DNA of 64,000 nt from Limnoglobus roseus. GTDB lineage: Bacteria > Planctomycetota > Planctomycetia > Gemmatales > Gemmataceae. The stretch is taken from contig NZ_CP042425.1 in the NCBI RefSeq assembly GCF_008254045.1, positions 2,976,001 to 3,040,000 of the forward strand, read 5' to 3'. The notes beneath the pieces are model-generated. The model saw nothing but the letters and a program-made list of their open reading frames with translations, did no database searches and had not been told where the DNA came from. Positions 40,976 through 53,525 of this stretch are shown piece by piece. Within the stretch, counting starts at the first letter, position 1, and every line of letters starts with the position of its first letter. The position numbers and the translations under genes are program-made.

Positions 40976-42111
40976 TCTACCTCGACAACGCCGCCACGAG
41001 TTTCCCGAAGCCGGAGGCGGTCTACGTGGCGATGGACAAGTTCGCCCGCACGACGCTCGCCAACCCGGGGCGGGCCGGGCACAAGATGGCCCTCGCGGCC
41101 GAACACGCCCTCGACGACGGCCGCCACCGACTCAATAAGTTCGTCAACGGCAAAGGCCCTGAGCGGTTCATCTTCACGCTGAACTGCACCGACGCCCTCA
41201 ACATGGCTTTCAAGGGCGTGCTGAACAACGGCGATCACGTTGTGACGACCGACCTCGAACACAACAGCGTCTCGCGGCCGCTCGTCGCGATGGCCGAAGC
41301 CGGCTTCATCACGCTCACGCGCGTCGCCTCCGACGGCGGCGGCACGATCGACCCGGACGCCATCGCGAAGGCGATCACGCCGAAGACGAAGCTCGTGGCC
41401 GTCACACACGCCAGCAATGTCATCGGCACGGTGCAACCCGTCGGCGAGATCGGCCGCATCTGCCGTGAGCGGGACGTGATCTTCCTGGTGGACGCGGCCC
41501 AGACGATCGGCGTTGTGCCGATCGACGTGCAGGCCATGCACATCGACCTGCTCGCGTTCCCCGGCCACAAGTGCCTGTTCGGGCCGACCGGCACCGGGGC
41601 GCTCTACGTCGCGCCGCGGGTCGTCGTGAAGCCGTGGCGGGAGGGCGGCACCGGCGGCGACTCGTCTACGCCGACGCAGCCGAAGGACTTCCCGTATTAC
41701 CTCGAAGGCGGCACGCCGAACGTCCTCGGTGTCGTCGGCATGGTCGCCGGCCTCGACTTCGTCGAAGCGGAGACGCCGGAGAAGTTGCGGGCGCACGAGG
41801 TCGAACTGTGCGACCGGCTGTACCAACAACTGGAGGGGTCGGCCCTGACGTTCGTCGGCCACCGCGATTCGGCCCGCAAGGTCGGCACGCTCAGCTTCTT
41901 CAGCGAGTTGATCCCGGCCCCGGAGATCGGCGGCATTCTCGATCAAGCCTTCGACATCGCCATCCGCCCCGGCCTGCACTGTGCGCCGTACGTCCACCGG
42001 GCCGTCGGCAGCTTCCCCGACGGGTTGGTCCGCGTCAGCCCCGGCCCGTTCAGCACGGCCGCGGACATCGACACGCTCGCGAGCGCGTTGAAAGAAATCA
42101 CGGCGATGTAG
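40972..42111 (+). CDS. class V cysteine desulfurase
   Basis: This encodes a 379-residue PLP enzyme of the NifS/SufS/Csd family: MIYLDNAATSFPKPEAVYVA at the start, LEHNSVSRPL, VDAAQTIGVVPID, the PLP lysine in LLAFPGHKCLFGPTGTG, and the catalytic Cys in AIRPGLHCAPYVHRAVGSFP. It removes sulfur from cysteine as a persulfide. The GTG start overlaps the Uma2 stop. It can supply the sulfur needed by the E1/ThiS-like pair upstream, and it is the natural donor since the E1 lacks a rhodanese domain. Its end overlaps the end of the converging transporter gene. Confidence 0.85.
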   Translation: MIYLDNAATSFPKPEAVYVAMDKFARTTLANPGRAGHKMALAAEHALDDGRHRLNKFVNGKGPERFIFTLNCTDALNMAFKGVLNNGDHVVTTDLEHNSVSRPLVAMAEAGFITLTRVASDGGGTIDPDAIAKAITPKTKLVAVTHASNVIGTVQPVGEIGRICRERDVIFLVDAAQTIGVVPIDVQAMHIDLLAFPGHKCLFGPTGTGALYVAPRVVVKPWREGGTGGDSSTPTQPKDFPYYLEGGTPNVLGVVGMVAGLDFVEAETPEKLRAHEVELCDRLYQQLEGSALTFVGHRDSARKVGTLSFFSELIPAPEIGGILDQAFDIAIRPGLHCAPYVHRAVGSFPDGLVRVSPGPFSTAADIDTLASALKEITAM

Positions 42112-43546
42112 TTGGCGGTGCCATCAGTAAGCCCGCGACGGCGGCGTTAACCAGCGTCGCGAGGTAGCCGATGAACAGCGCTTTCATCCCGAGGCGGGCG
42201 AGGTCGCCGCGGCGGTTCTCGGCCATCGCCCCAATGCCGCCGAGTTGGATGCCGATGGACGAGAAGTTCGCGAAGCCCGTCAGGGCGTAGACAGCCAAGA
42301 GCCGGGACCGTTCGCCGAGCGGGTCGTGGGCCGTCCAGTCCTTGAGCGTCAGATAGGCGACGTGCTCGTTGGCGGCGAGCTTGATCCCGAGCAGCGTGCC
42401 GACTCGTCGCGAGTCGTCCGGGTCCACGCCGATCAGCACCGCGACCGGGGCGAACAACCAGCCGAAGATCATCTGCAAACTCAGCTTGTCCGGTATCCAC
42501 TCCAACCGATCCGCACTCAGGCCGACTCCGATCAGCGTCGGCTTGATGCTTCCGAGAATCACATCGAACAGGGCGATGAACGCGAGGAAGCCGATCAGCA
42601 TGGCGGCCACGTTCAGCGCGAGCATCAGGCCGTCTTTCACGCCGCCGGCGGCCGCGTCGATGGCGTTCGCGTGAACCTTCGGCACCACGACGGTCGCGTT
42701 CCCCATCGTCTCGGGCGTCTCGGTTTCGGGCAGTACTAGTTTCGTCAGGTAGAGGCTGCACGGGCAGGCCATCACGCACGTACAGAGGATCGAGACGGGG
42801 TCGGCCCCGTAGCTGATGTACACGGCCATCATGCCGCCGGAGATGTGGGCCATGCCGCTGGCCATGAGCGCGAGCAGTTCCGACTGCGTCATCTTCGGTA
42901 CGAACGGCTTCACGATCAGCGGCGCTTCCGTCTGGCCCATGAAGACGTTCGCCGACACCGACAGTGTCTCCGCCCCGCTCGTGCCCATCAAGTACATCAT
43001 GACGCGGGCGAACAGTTTCACGAGCAGTTGCAAGACGCCGAAGTAGTAGAGCACGCTGAAGAACGACGAGATGAAGATGATCGGCGGCAGCGCGCGGAAC
43101 GCGAAGTGGAACGGGATGGCCCCGGTATTTCGCTGCTGGGTGACGAACGCCCCCGGACCGCCGAGGACGGCCCCGACTTCGTTCGTCAGCGGCCCGCGAA
43201 CCTTCGCCAGGTCGCCGAAGACGAACTCGGCTCCCTTGTCCGAACACTCGACCAACTTCTTGATCCCGCCGCCGACCCACTCGAACCCGGTCTTCACCCA
43301 CTCGACGTGCAGGACCGAGTACGCAAGCAAGAACTGCAACAGAATGCCCGTGACGATGGTGCGGGCGTTGACGTTCCGCAGGTTCTGCGAGCACCCGGCG
43401 GCGAGGGCCAGGAACGCACCCAGGCCGCAGACGGCCTGCCCCCGTGGGCCGAGGCTCGCACTACCAAACGAAGCCGTCGCTGTGAGGCCGGCGACGAGGC
43501 CGAAAAGACCCAATCGCCACGCGAGCGGGGTAGGGGCGGTGGACAT
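42098..43546 (-). CDS. concentrative nucleoside transporter (CNT/NupC family)
   Basis: This encodes 482 residues with about ten membrane helices. CNT family motifs are visible: VFMGQTEAPLIVKPFV (the conserved GQTEAP substrate site), MASGMAHISGGMMAVYISYG, ANEHVAYLTL and GFANFSSIGIQLGGIGAM. These proteins take up nucleosides with Na+ or H+. ATG 43546 is used since the frame before it is not membrane-like. The gene stands alone and converges on the desulfurase gene. Confidence 0.85.
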   Translation of the reverse strand: MSTAPTPLAWRLGLFGLVAGLTATASFGSASLGPRGQAVCGLGAFLALAAGCSQNLRNVNARTIVTGILLQFLLAYSVLHVEWVKTGFEWVGGGIKKLVECSDKGAEFVFGDLAKVRGPLTNEVGAVLGGPGAFVTQQRNTGAIPFHFAFRALPPIIFISSFFSVLYYFGVLQLLVKLFARVMMYLMGTSGAETLSVSANVFMGQTEAPLIVKPFVPKMTQSELLALMASGMAHISGGMMAVYISYGADPVSILCTCVMACPCSLYLTKLVLPETETPETMGNATVVVPKVHANAIDAAAGGVKDGLMLALNVAAMLIGFLAFIALFDVILGSIKPTLIGVGLSADRLEWIPDKLSLQMIFGWLFAPVAVLIGVDPDDSRRVGTLLGIKLAANEHVAYLTLKDWTAHDPLGERSRLLAVYALTGFANFSSIGIQLGGIGAMAENRRGDLARLGMKALFIGYLATLVNAAVAGLLMAPPTTSP

Positions 43547-43698
43547 GAGCGGTACCCGAAGGCCGGAAGTGAGAGGTTGGGTACAGGGTATGGGTTCGAC
43601 CGGCGAGCGTCCCGATTGGCGGGCGTTCGACACGGCTGATCGGTCTGTAAGATAGCCGGCGTCGTGATGCTCACACCTCGGCCCGATCCGGAGACGCC

Positions 43699-45834
43699 AT
43701 GACGCGGCCCGACTCTTCCTCCATTCTCGACCGACGGTTACTCCTGGCCACGGCTGCAGCCGTCCTCGTGCCCCGCTTCGGCTTCGCCCGCCCCGACGCC
43801 GTGCCCCAATGGCAGACCGACGCCCTCGCGTACCTCGCCGGGCTGGTCCGGGCGGACGGCGGGTACGCCTGGGACGGCGCGCCGTACTCCCACCTCACGC
43901 CGACGTTCGCGGTCGTTGGCACGTTCCACGTTCTGAAACAACCGCCGCCGAAGACGGAAGCGTTGACCAAGTTCGTCCGCGAGCGGCACCCGTTCCACTT
44001 GAAGAAACTGGAGCGGCCGTTGCGGGGGTTCGACCTGCAACAGATTCAAGCCCTCGTCTGGCTCGGGGAAGACGTGTCGGCCTTCCGCGACACCGTTCGC
44101 TCGTGGGCGAAGCCGACGGTTTACCCGAAGCAGTACGAGCAGAACGGGCAGCCGGTCTTTCGGTTCGAGGCGGCCGCGTTCCTCGCCCGGAAGTTGGTGG
44201 GGCTTCCGCTCGACGACCTCTCCCCGGCCTACGTCGGCTACCTGAACGACCGTCGCCGGCCGGATGGGAGCTTCAACACCACCCCGGCGGCGGACCAGAG
44301 TGCCGGGCACGTCGTCAACACGCTGTTCGGCCTCGAAGCCCTTCGAGCGTTGGGCCGCGAAGGAGAACTGAAAGACAAGGCGGTGGAGTGGCTCCGCGCG
44401 TGCCAACGGCCCTCTGGCGGGTTCACCTACCAGCCGAAGCCGGAGTTCGCCGGCATCGACCGGTCCACGTACACGCACGCCGCCGTGCGGGCGCTGGCCC
44501 TCCTCGGGGCCGCCCCGGCCGACAAGGCCGCCTGCGTTCGCTACGTTCACTCGCTGCGGAACGCGGACGGCGGCTTCGGCGACCGCCCCGGCTGGGCAAG
44601 CAACCCGATGGCGACCTACGAGGCGGTGGACGCGCTCGCCGCCCTCGGGGCGTTGGACGAACCCCCGTCCGCGGCGAAAGCCCTGCCCGCGGAACCTGCG
44701 TTGCCCGCCGGACTGAAGGCGTTCACCATCCAGATCGAGGCGCACGGGCAGGGCAGTCCGGCGGAGGCGGTCGACCTCGCCCGCGGGTTGCGCATCCACC
44801 TGTGGGGGGCGAAGAACGCCAAGCCCGAGTGGATCGCCTGCGCCCAAGCGATTGCCGACCGCGACAAGGTGCCGGTCAAGTTCTTCCCCGCCGACGAGGA
44901 GTACGGCACCTGGGTGAGCGTGCCGGGGCTGGGGACGTACAGCCACACGAGCGATGTTGTCGCGCCGCCGGGGGCCGACTTCGGCAAGCCGCTGATGAAC
45001 GCCGGGGTGGTGAAGTGGCCGGAGTTCCGCAACCGTCGGCTGGCACCGCTTCAGAAGGCGAACGGGGCACTGGTCTGGCAGTTCGGCGAAAGCGAGGAAC
45101 TGACCCGCGTGTTCCTCGACGACTCCGTGGAACGGGGCGGGTTCGCGGCCATCAGCACGTTCCACTTCGGCAACCCCGACTTCACCAACAGTGAACCGTT
45201 CCTCTACCGCTACCGGGGCCGTATCCCGTTCGTCGGCCTTCAGGACGCGCACGGGGCCGAGCCGTGGTGGTTCGCGGACATGACGACCGGCTTCCGCACG
45301 CTCTTTCTCGCGAAGGAGCCGACGTGGGAAGGTTGGACGGAAGCCCTCCGGCGAAACTGGGTGGGGGCTGTCCGCCGGGACGCGGTCAGCCGGAACGAAC
45401 TCTGGATGCACACCGGCTCAACGGCCGTGCGGGACGCCTTCGTCGCTCAAGAGAAAGAGTGGCGGTGGTGGAACGGCGGAGCAGCCGAACGGCCGATGGT
45501 GTCCGTTGTTGTTCTGCGGCCGGACGACCTGTTCGAAGTGGGCCGCCCGGAGAAGGGGCTGGCCGTCCGCGTCCGGTGCGCCTGGGAGAACACCGCGCAA
45601 GGGCTGGCGAAGAAGCCGCTCGTCGCGTTGGTGAAGTTGGTGGTTGACGGCAAGGAAGTGTCGGCCGAACTCGTGGCGAAAAAGAACCCGACGGGGACGG
45701 CCCACCTCGACCACTACCACCTGCTTTCCCTTCCCAAACTCGCGGCCGGCAAGCACACCGTGTCGGCCACCGTGCGGGCGGTGGGCACCGGGGCTGAATC
45801 TTCGCGGACCGTGGAATTCACGGTGGACTTGTGA
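43699..45834 (+). CDS. exported prenyltransferase-repeat protein (711 aa)
   Basis: The N-terminus has a signal sequence (RRLLLATAAAVLVPRFGFA) with an Arg pair suggesting Tat export. Residues about 30-320 contain terpenoid-cyclase/prenyltransferase repeats (LRACQRPSGGFTYQPKPEFA, YVHSLRNADGGFGDRPGWAS), a helical alpha/alpha barrel. The central part is a distinct domain (IQIEAHGQGSPAEAVDLARG). The C-terminal 150 residues look like a beta sandwich (VRVRCAWENTAQGLAKKPLV). Planctomycetes have many such proteins; enzymatic activity is not established. Confidence 0.65.
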   Translation: MTRPDSSSILDRRLLLATAAAVLVPRFGFARPDAVPQWQTDALAYLAGLVRADGGYAWDGAPYSHLTPTFAVVGTFHVLKQPPPKTEALTKFVRERHPFHLKKLERPLRGFDLQQIQALVWLGEDVSAFRDTVRSWAKPTVYPKQYEQNGQPVFRFEAAAFLARKLVGLPLDDLSPAYVGYLNDRRRPDGSFNTTPAADQSAGHVVNTLFGLEALRALGREGELKDKAVEWLRACQRPSGGFTYQPKPEFAGIDRSTYTHAAVRALALLGAAPADKAACVRYVHSLRNADGGFGDRPGWASNPMATYEAVDALAALGALDEPPSAAKALPAEPALPAGLKAFTIQIEAHGQGSPAEAVDLARGLRIHLWGAKNAKPEWIACAQAIADRDKVPVKFFPADEEYGTWVSVPGLGTYSHTSDVVAPPGADFGKPLMNAGVVKWPEFRNRRLAPLQKANGALVWQFGESEELTRVFLDDSVERGGFAAISTFHFGNPDFTNSEPFLYRYRGRIPFVGLQDAHGAEPWWFADMTTGFRTLFLAKEPTWEGWTEALRRNWVGAVRRDAVSRNELWMHTGSTAVRDAFVAQEKEWRWWNGGAAERPMVSVVVLRPDDLFEVGRPEKGLAVRVRCAWENTAQGLAKKPLVALVKLVVDGKEVSAELVAKKNPTGTAHLDHYHLLSLPKLAAGKHTVSATVRAVGTGAESSRTVEFTVDL

Positions 45835-45852
45835 CGTGACACGGAGCACCGG

Positions 45853-46419
45853 ATGGACGTTTTGACGATTCGCCCGCTCGATCTCGAAGCCCGCCGGCAG
45901 AAGGGCGAGCGGGTCGAGATGATCGACGTGCGGACGCCGGTCGAGTATCGCGAAGTCCACTGCCCGCTGGCTCGCAACGTGCCCCTGGCCGGCCTCGACC
46001 CCGCGGCCGTGATGGGCGGGCGGGCCGGCGCGGTCGGCGAGCCACTGTACGTCATCTGTCGCACCGGCGGGCGGGGTCAGCAGGCGTGCGAAAAATTTCG
46101 GGCGGCGGGCTACGCGAATGTCGTCAACGTCGAGGGCGGCACCCTCGCCTGGGCCGCGTCCGGACTGCCGGTCAACCGCGGGAAGGCTGGCGTGTCCCTC
46201 GAACGGCAGGTGCGTATCGCTGCCGGCTCGCTGGTTCTGACTGGCGTGGCGCTCGCGGCAGTGGTCCACCCCTACCTGCTTGGCCTGTCGGCGTTCGTCG
46301 GGGCCGGTCTGGTCTTCTCCGGCATCACCGACACGTGCGGCATGGGGTTGGTTCTCGCGAGGATGCCGTGGAACCGGGCGTCCACCCCAGCGTGCGAGAC
46401 GGCCGCGAACCCGAGTTAG
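45853..46419 (+). CDS. rhodanese with two-helix membrane domain
   Basis: This encodes 188 residues. The rhodanese domain has the active loop in PLYVICRTGGRGQQACEKF (Cys of CRTGGR) and the usual VEMIDVRTPVEYREVHCPLA. The C-terminal part is a DUF2892-like pair of membrane helices (RIAAGSLVLTGVALAAVVHP, GLSAFVGAGLVFSGITDTCG). It binds persulfide sulfur at the membrane. It follows the previous gene by 18 bases and may be cotranscribed. Confidence 0.8.
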   Translation: MDVLTIRPLDLEARRQKGERVEMIDVRTPVEYREVHCPLARNVPLAGLDPAAVMGGRAGAVGEPLYVICRTGGRGQQACEKFRAAGYANVVNVEGGTLAWAASGLPVNRGKAGVSLERQVRIAAGSLVLTGVALAAVVHPYLLGLSAFVGAGLVFSGITDTCGMGLVLARMPWNRASTPACETAANPS

Positions 46420-46431
46420 AATTCCAATCTT

Positions 46432-48261
46432 TCACCCGACGAACACGCCGCCGGTGAAGCCGGGGAAGGGATCGACCGCCACGGCGACGGGGTTCGGCCC
46501 GGCCGTGAGGGCCGCGCGGTCGTAGAGTCGCACCCGCCCGCCGCCGGTGCCATCGCCGACGACGAGATCCGCGAACGGGTCGCCGTCGAGGTCTTTGACC
46601 GCTACGCGGACACCGCCGCGTGCGGTCGCATCCCCGGCGAAGAAGTCCGGCCCGCGGACGAGTTGGTTCTGCCGCAGGCGCACCCCGTCCAGCACCGACA
46701 CCCGCGGCCCGCCGCCCGGCCCGGCCCCGACGACGAGGTCCGGGACGCCGTCCCCGCTCACGTCGCCGACCGCGACGTAGACGCCGTTGCGGAGAGTCGC
46801 CTCGAACGCGAAGAAGTCGCCGAACACTTTCGCCCGCGTCGCCCCGGCCCCCAACGACCGGCCGCTGAAGCCGGCGACCCGCGGGCCGCCGCCGAAGCCG
46901 GCCGCGACGATCAGATCGCCGACGCCGTCGCCGTCGAGATCGCCCACCGTAGCCCGCGCCCCGCCCCGGAAGGCCGGGTCGTCGATCCCGAAGAAATCAT
47001 CGACGGCGGCGAAGCCGTTCCCGTTCAACACGCGCACCCGCGGTCCGCCCCCTTCATCCGGCGTGACGACCAGTTCCGGCACGCCGTCGCCGGTCAGATC
47101 GCCAGCCGCCACGAACACGCCGCCGGTGAACGACGCCTCGAACGGGGCGAAGTCGAACAGGGCGTGGCCCGCGTTCGCCCCGTCGAGGACGACGACCCGC
47201 GTGGCGATCCCCGGCCCGGTCCCGGTCACGAGGTCGCCCACGCCGTCCCCGTTGAAGTCCGCGACCGCGACCCGCACGCCGCCGGAGAACGCCCCGAACG
47301 GCTGGACCGTGTACGCCGCGGTTCCGTCGGCACCGTACAGGGTCGCGCTCCCGCCGCCGACATCGCTTCCGGCGGCGTACCCGCTGCCGGCCGGGGTGGC
47401 CCAGATGCCCGTGATCGCCGCGGTGGTGGCACTCGCGCCGGCGTACGGCAGGTCGTAGAAGTCTTCGACCGTCCGCAGGACGCCGAAGTGATCGACGCGG
47501 CCCTCGTACTGGCCTTGCCGCACCGGCCCGCCGACGACGACCGTGAAGATTTGGTTCCCCTCGGCCGAGTCGTCCTCGTCGAACGTCACCACGAGGAGGC
47601 TGTTGTGGGTGACGGCCCAATCGGCGTACTCGCCGAGGTTGTCCCGCAGCCACACGTCGGCCTGGGCCACCGTGCCGTCGTGCATATCGTGGGCCTGGTT
47701 GGGCACCACGAAGGCGACGGTGGGAAGGTTCGCGTAGTCGGTCGGGAACGCGGTGAACGGCTGGTTCGTCTCGGCCGCGAGGCCGTTCGAACTACTGCCC
47801 TGCCAGTCCGACCAGGGGTTGTGCTTCCGCCAGTACGCGCCCGTCCCCAGGCCGTCGCTGCCGCCCGTGTGAGCGATGAGCGATCCGACGGCGGGCAGGT
47901 CTTCCGAGTACCCGACGAACGTCTTCCCGGCGGCGATCAGACTCGCCCCGAGGTTGGGCGTGACGAACTGAGCGGCGGGTACTGCGTCGTCTCGGGTGCC
48001 TTGGTTCGACCCCGAGAACAGGTCGAGGTAGTTCGGCTGGCTCGGGTGCTCGACGGCGAACGACTGTGTGAGAAGGGCGGCGTGCGGCCCGTCGGCCAGG
48101 GCGTTGAAATAGGCCGCGTCCGGGTTGCCCCGAATCTGGTCGAAGCCGTGGTTCTCTTCGACCACGATGACGACGTGGTCCGGCACCGGTAGCCCCCCGC
48201 GTGGGAGCACCCGCGGGTCGAGTTCTTCCAGGTGCATCATTGCGGGACGAAGGAGTCTCAT
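46432..48261 (-). CDS. phosphoesterase (acid phosphatase type) with FG-GAP repeats
   Basis: This encodes 609 residues. The N-terminal half matches the phosphoesterase/phospholipase C family: PDHVVIVVEENHGFDQIRGN, SQPNYLDLFSGSNQGTRDD, VVPNQAHDMHDGTVAQADVW and SLLVVTFDEDD. The C-terminal half has several FG-GAP/VCBS repeats (VAVADFNGDGVGDLVTGTGP, ATVGDLDGDGVGDLIVAAG), which form a beta propeller. It lacks a normal signal peptide but starts with a short motif seen in planctomycete exported proteins (MHLEELDPRVLP). It is probably extracellular. Confidence 0.8.
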   Translation of the reverse strand: MRLLRPAMMHLEELDPRVLPRGGLPVPDHVVIVVEENHGFDQIRGNPDAAYFNALADGPHAALLTQSFAVEHPSQPNYLDLFSGSNQGTRDDAVPAAQFVTPNLGASLIAAGKTFVGYSEDLPAVGSLIAHTGGSDGLGTGAYWRKHNPWSDWQGSSSNGLAAETNQPFTAFPTDYANLPTVAFVVPNQAHDMHDGTVAQADVWLRDNLGEYADWAVTHNSLLVVTFDEDDSAEGNQIFTVVVGGPVRQGQYEGRVDHFGVLRTVEDFYDLPYAGASATTAAITGIWATPAGSGYAAGSDVGGGSATLYGADGTAAYTVQPFGAFSGGVRVAVADFNGDGVGDLVTGTGPGIATRVVVLDGANAGHALFDFAPFEASFTGGVFVAAGDLTGDGVPELVVTPDEGGGPRVRVLNGNGFAAVDDFFGIDDPAFRGGARATVGDLDGDGVGDLIVAAGFGGGPRVAGFSGRSLGAGATRAKVFGDFFAFEATLRNGVYVAVGDVSGDGVPDLVVGAGPGGGPRVSVLDGVRLRQNQLVRGPDFFAGDATARGGVRVAVKDLDGDPFADLVVGDGTGGGRVRLYDRAALTAGPNPVAVAVDPFPGFTGGVFVG

Positions 48262-48356
48262 GGTGTCCCACTCCCCGAGGGGCACGCTCCATGTTAACGG
48301 GCCGAGCCGGCCCTGCCAAAGGAAATGGCGACCCGCGTGCGGCTTCGGGGACGAGA

Positions 48357-50195
48357 CTAATCGATCAGCCCGTACAGCGGGCCGCCCCGCGCGGCGAGTT
48401 CGTCCACGCGCTTCGTGACGGCCGGGTCTTCCACCAGCGGTGGGGCCATGTGCGGCTTCACGCGGGCGTCGATCACCAGCGGACCGCGACAGCCGAAGTG
48501 CTTCTGGTGCGAGAAGCCGTTCACGCCGAGGACGTCCGCGGCCGGGTTCGATCGGGTGAACGTCACCCAGAGAAAATTCGCCAGCGATTGCGCCACGAAC
48601 GGGGCCGAATCGACCAGCACGATCAGCGGGAACCCGATGACTCGGTCCGGCCGTTCGCCGAGGCGGTCACAGAGTTGCACGAAGTGCGGCTCGTACTCCG
48701 CCCCTGCCGGCACGCCATCGTGCTTCGGGCCGCTGACCGCGAGGACGCCGGGCACCACCACCGCCGCCCCGGTCAGCCCCGACGGCACCTCCGTCGCGAG
48801 CGTGCGCCGCTTCGGTCCGGCCGCGGCGATCACCAACTTCGACCCGGCGTTCAACCCCTGCCCGGCCGAGTAGTCGAGCGTGTCGATCGTTGTCCGCGTC
48901 TGGAAGTGCAAGTCGTCGGCCCAGTTCACCCGTTCGAGCAAGTGCCGTAGAAACCCGGCGATGTCGTGAACGTCCAGGTCGGGTGCGTCTTCCTTCGCCA
49001 CGATGAGCAGGTACTTCGCCAGCGACAACTGCCCCTGCCCGAGGATCGCGTTCGCCAGCGTCAGCAACTCTTGCGGTTTGCGCTCGGCCGCGTAGGGGAC
49101 GTATCGCTCGCTGCCGATGGCGAGCAGCAACGGGTGGACGCCGGCTTCATCGACAGCGTGGACGGCGTTCACGCCGGGCAGTGCGGCCGGAATGGCGGGG
49201 CCGGTCAAGTCGTGGATGAACTCACCGAACGACGTGTCTTCCTGCGGCGGCCGACCGACGACGGTGAACGGCCAGATCGCCCCCGGCCGGTGGTAGACGC
49301 GCTCGACCGTCATCACCGGGAAGTCGTGTTTCAAACTGTAGTAGCCGAGGTGATCGCCGAACGGGCCTTCCGGTTTCGTTCGCGTCGGGTCGATGAACCC
49401 CGAGATGACAAAGTCGGCTTCGGCCGGCATCGCCAGCCCGTTCGCGGCCGTCACCAACCCGACGCGCCGGCCGCCGAGGACGCCGGCGAACGCGAGTTCG
49501 GGCAAGCCCTCCGGCAGCGGCATCACGGCCGACAGCGTGAGGGCTGGCGGGCCGCCGACGATCACATTCACCGGCAACCGCTCGCCGCGCCGCACGGCCG
49601 CCGCATGATGGACGCCGATGCCGCGGTGAATCTGGTAGTGCAACCCGCACTCGCGATCCGGCTCGTAATCGTTGCCGCCGAGTTGCACACGATACATGCC
49701 GAGGTTCGACTTCATCCACCCGCGGCGATCAGGGTGCTCCGTGTACACCGCTGGCAGCGTGATGAACGCTCCGCCGTCGAGCGGCCAACTCTGAATCTGT
49801 GGGAGCGCGGAGAGCGTGGTGGTGTGTTTTAAGATCGGGCCACGACTTTGATGCCGTGGCCACATGCGATGGAAGAGCAGGGGAAGGTTCGTATATCGCC
49901 ACACTCGTTTGAGTGCCTTTCCGCCGTCGGATTTGAGTTCCACAAGTTTGCGAACATTTGAGATGTCGTGCTGAAAAAGGAAACGCACGCGGTCCGTTGT
50001 GCCGAAAAGATTCGCGAGTATGGGGAACTGCCCCCCGACCGGATGCTCAAAAAGAACGGCCGGCGCCCGCCGGCGGTAGAGGCGGCGTTGAATCTCGGCG
50101 ACTTCCAACTGCGTTCGAATTCCGTGCGACACGCGAACGAGTTGCCCGGTCCGTTCGAGATCCCGAACGGCTTCGCTCAGATTCTGGTGAGCCAT
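48357..50195 (-). CDS. ubiD: UbiD family decarboxylase
   Basis: This encodes 612 residues across the whole UbiD plan: LRDFLERTG-like opening (LSEAVRDLERTGQLVRVSHG), PAVLFEHPVGGQFPILANLF, the substrate and FMN loop in NLGMYRVQLGGNDYEPDREC and HYQIHRGIGVHHAAAVRRGE, and EADFVISGFIDPTRTKPEGP-FGDHLGYYS. UbiD enzymes use prenylated FMN to decarboxylate aromatic or alpha-beta unsaturated acids, for example in ubiquinone or menaquinone synthesis. No UbiX is next to it. The polyprenyl synthase at 56044 is on the other strand, a possible pathway link. Confidence 0.85.
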   Translation of the reverse strand: MAHQNLSEAVRDLERTGQLVRVSHGIRTQLEVAEIQRRLYRRRAPAVLFEHPVGGQFPILANLFGTTDRVRFLFQHDISNVRKLVELKSDGGKALKRVWRYTNLPLLFHRMWPRHQSRGPILKHTTTLSALPQIQSWPLDGGAFITLPAVYTEHPDRRGWMKSNLGMYRVQLGGNDYEPDRECGLHYQIHRGIGVHHAAAVRRGERLPVNVIVGGPPALTLSAVMPLPEGLPELAFAGVLGGRRVGLVTAANGLAMPAEADFVISGFIDPTRTKPEGPFGDHLGYYSLKHDFPVMTVERVYHRPGAIWPFTVVGRPPQEDTSFGEFIHDLTGPAIPAALPGVNAVHAVDEAGVHPLLLAIGSERYVPYAAERKPQELLTLANAILGQGQLSLAKYLLIVAKEDAPDLDVHDIAGFLRHLLERVNWADDLHFQTRTTIDTLDYSAGQGLNAGSKLVIAAAGPKRRTLATEVPSGLTGAAVVVPGVLAVSGPKHDGVPAGAEYEPHFVQLCDRLGERPDRVIGFPLIVLVDSAPFVAQSLANFLWVTFTRSNPAADVLGVNGFSHQKHFGCRGPLVIDARVKPHMAPPLVEDPAVTKRVDELAARGGPLYGLID

Positions 50196-50453
50196 CAGCG
50201 TGTCGCTCGTGTGAATTCAAGGGTGTTCGACGAGTGATGAAAGAACCGTGAGGAATGATCGCGAGTAACGCGCCCCTCGGTCGCCAGGGTCGAGCGTTCA
50301 GACGAGGGAAATAATTCAAGGGCAAATGCCGGATTGGGGACACCCAGGTCGGTATTGGCATTCTATGGTTCGGGCGTGTTGGCAGTCGCCCAACGGCTTC
50401 GCCAGGTGCCGAACCCAGTGCGTCACGGACAGGTGCGAGACCCGCAAAACTTG

Positions 50454-53390
<2,937 letters not shown>

Positions 53391-53440
53391 CCGATCAATT
53401 CTTGATCGTCCATGATGGTCCTGTTAGACTCGGAGCGATT

Positions 53441-53503
53441 CACCCGGCACCTGACGGTGATCGCCTTCGTCTTGGCGAGCCGAGCACCGTCAGGTGCCGG
53501 GTG
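53441..53503. repeat. REP palindrome, left of the transposase
   Basis: CACCCGGCACCTGACGGTG (53441-53459) is the exact reverse complement of 53485-53503, with GGCGAGCCGAG before the right arm. The same element occurs after the transposase. Confidence 0.8.
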
Positions 53504-53525
53504 TCCCGCGCGGGGATTACCCCTC

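Noticed and set aside
46663..48192. 509-aa plus-strand open frame opposite the phosphoesterase
   Set aside because: This is a GC-driven antisense frame; the FG-GAP and phosphoesterase motifs are on the minus strand.
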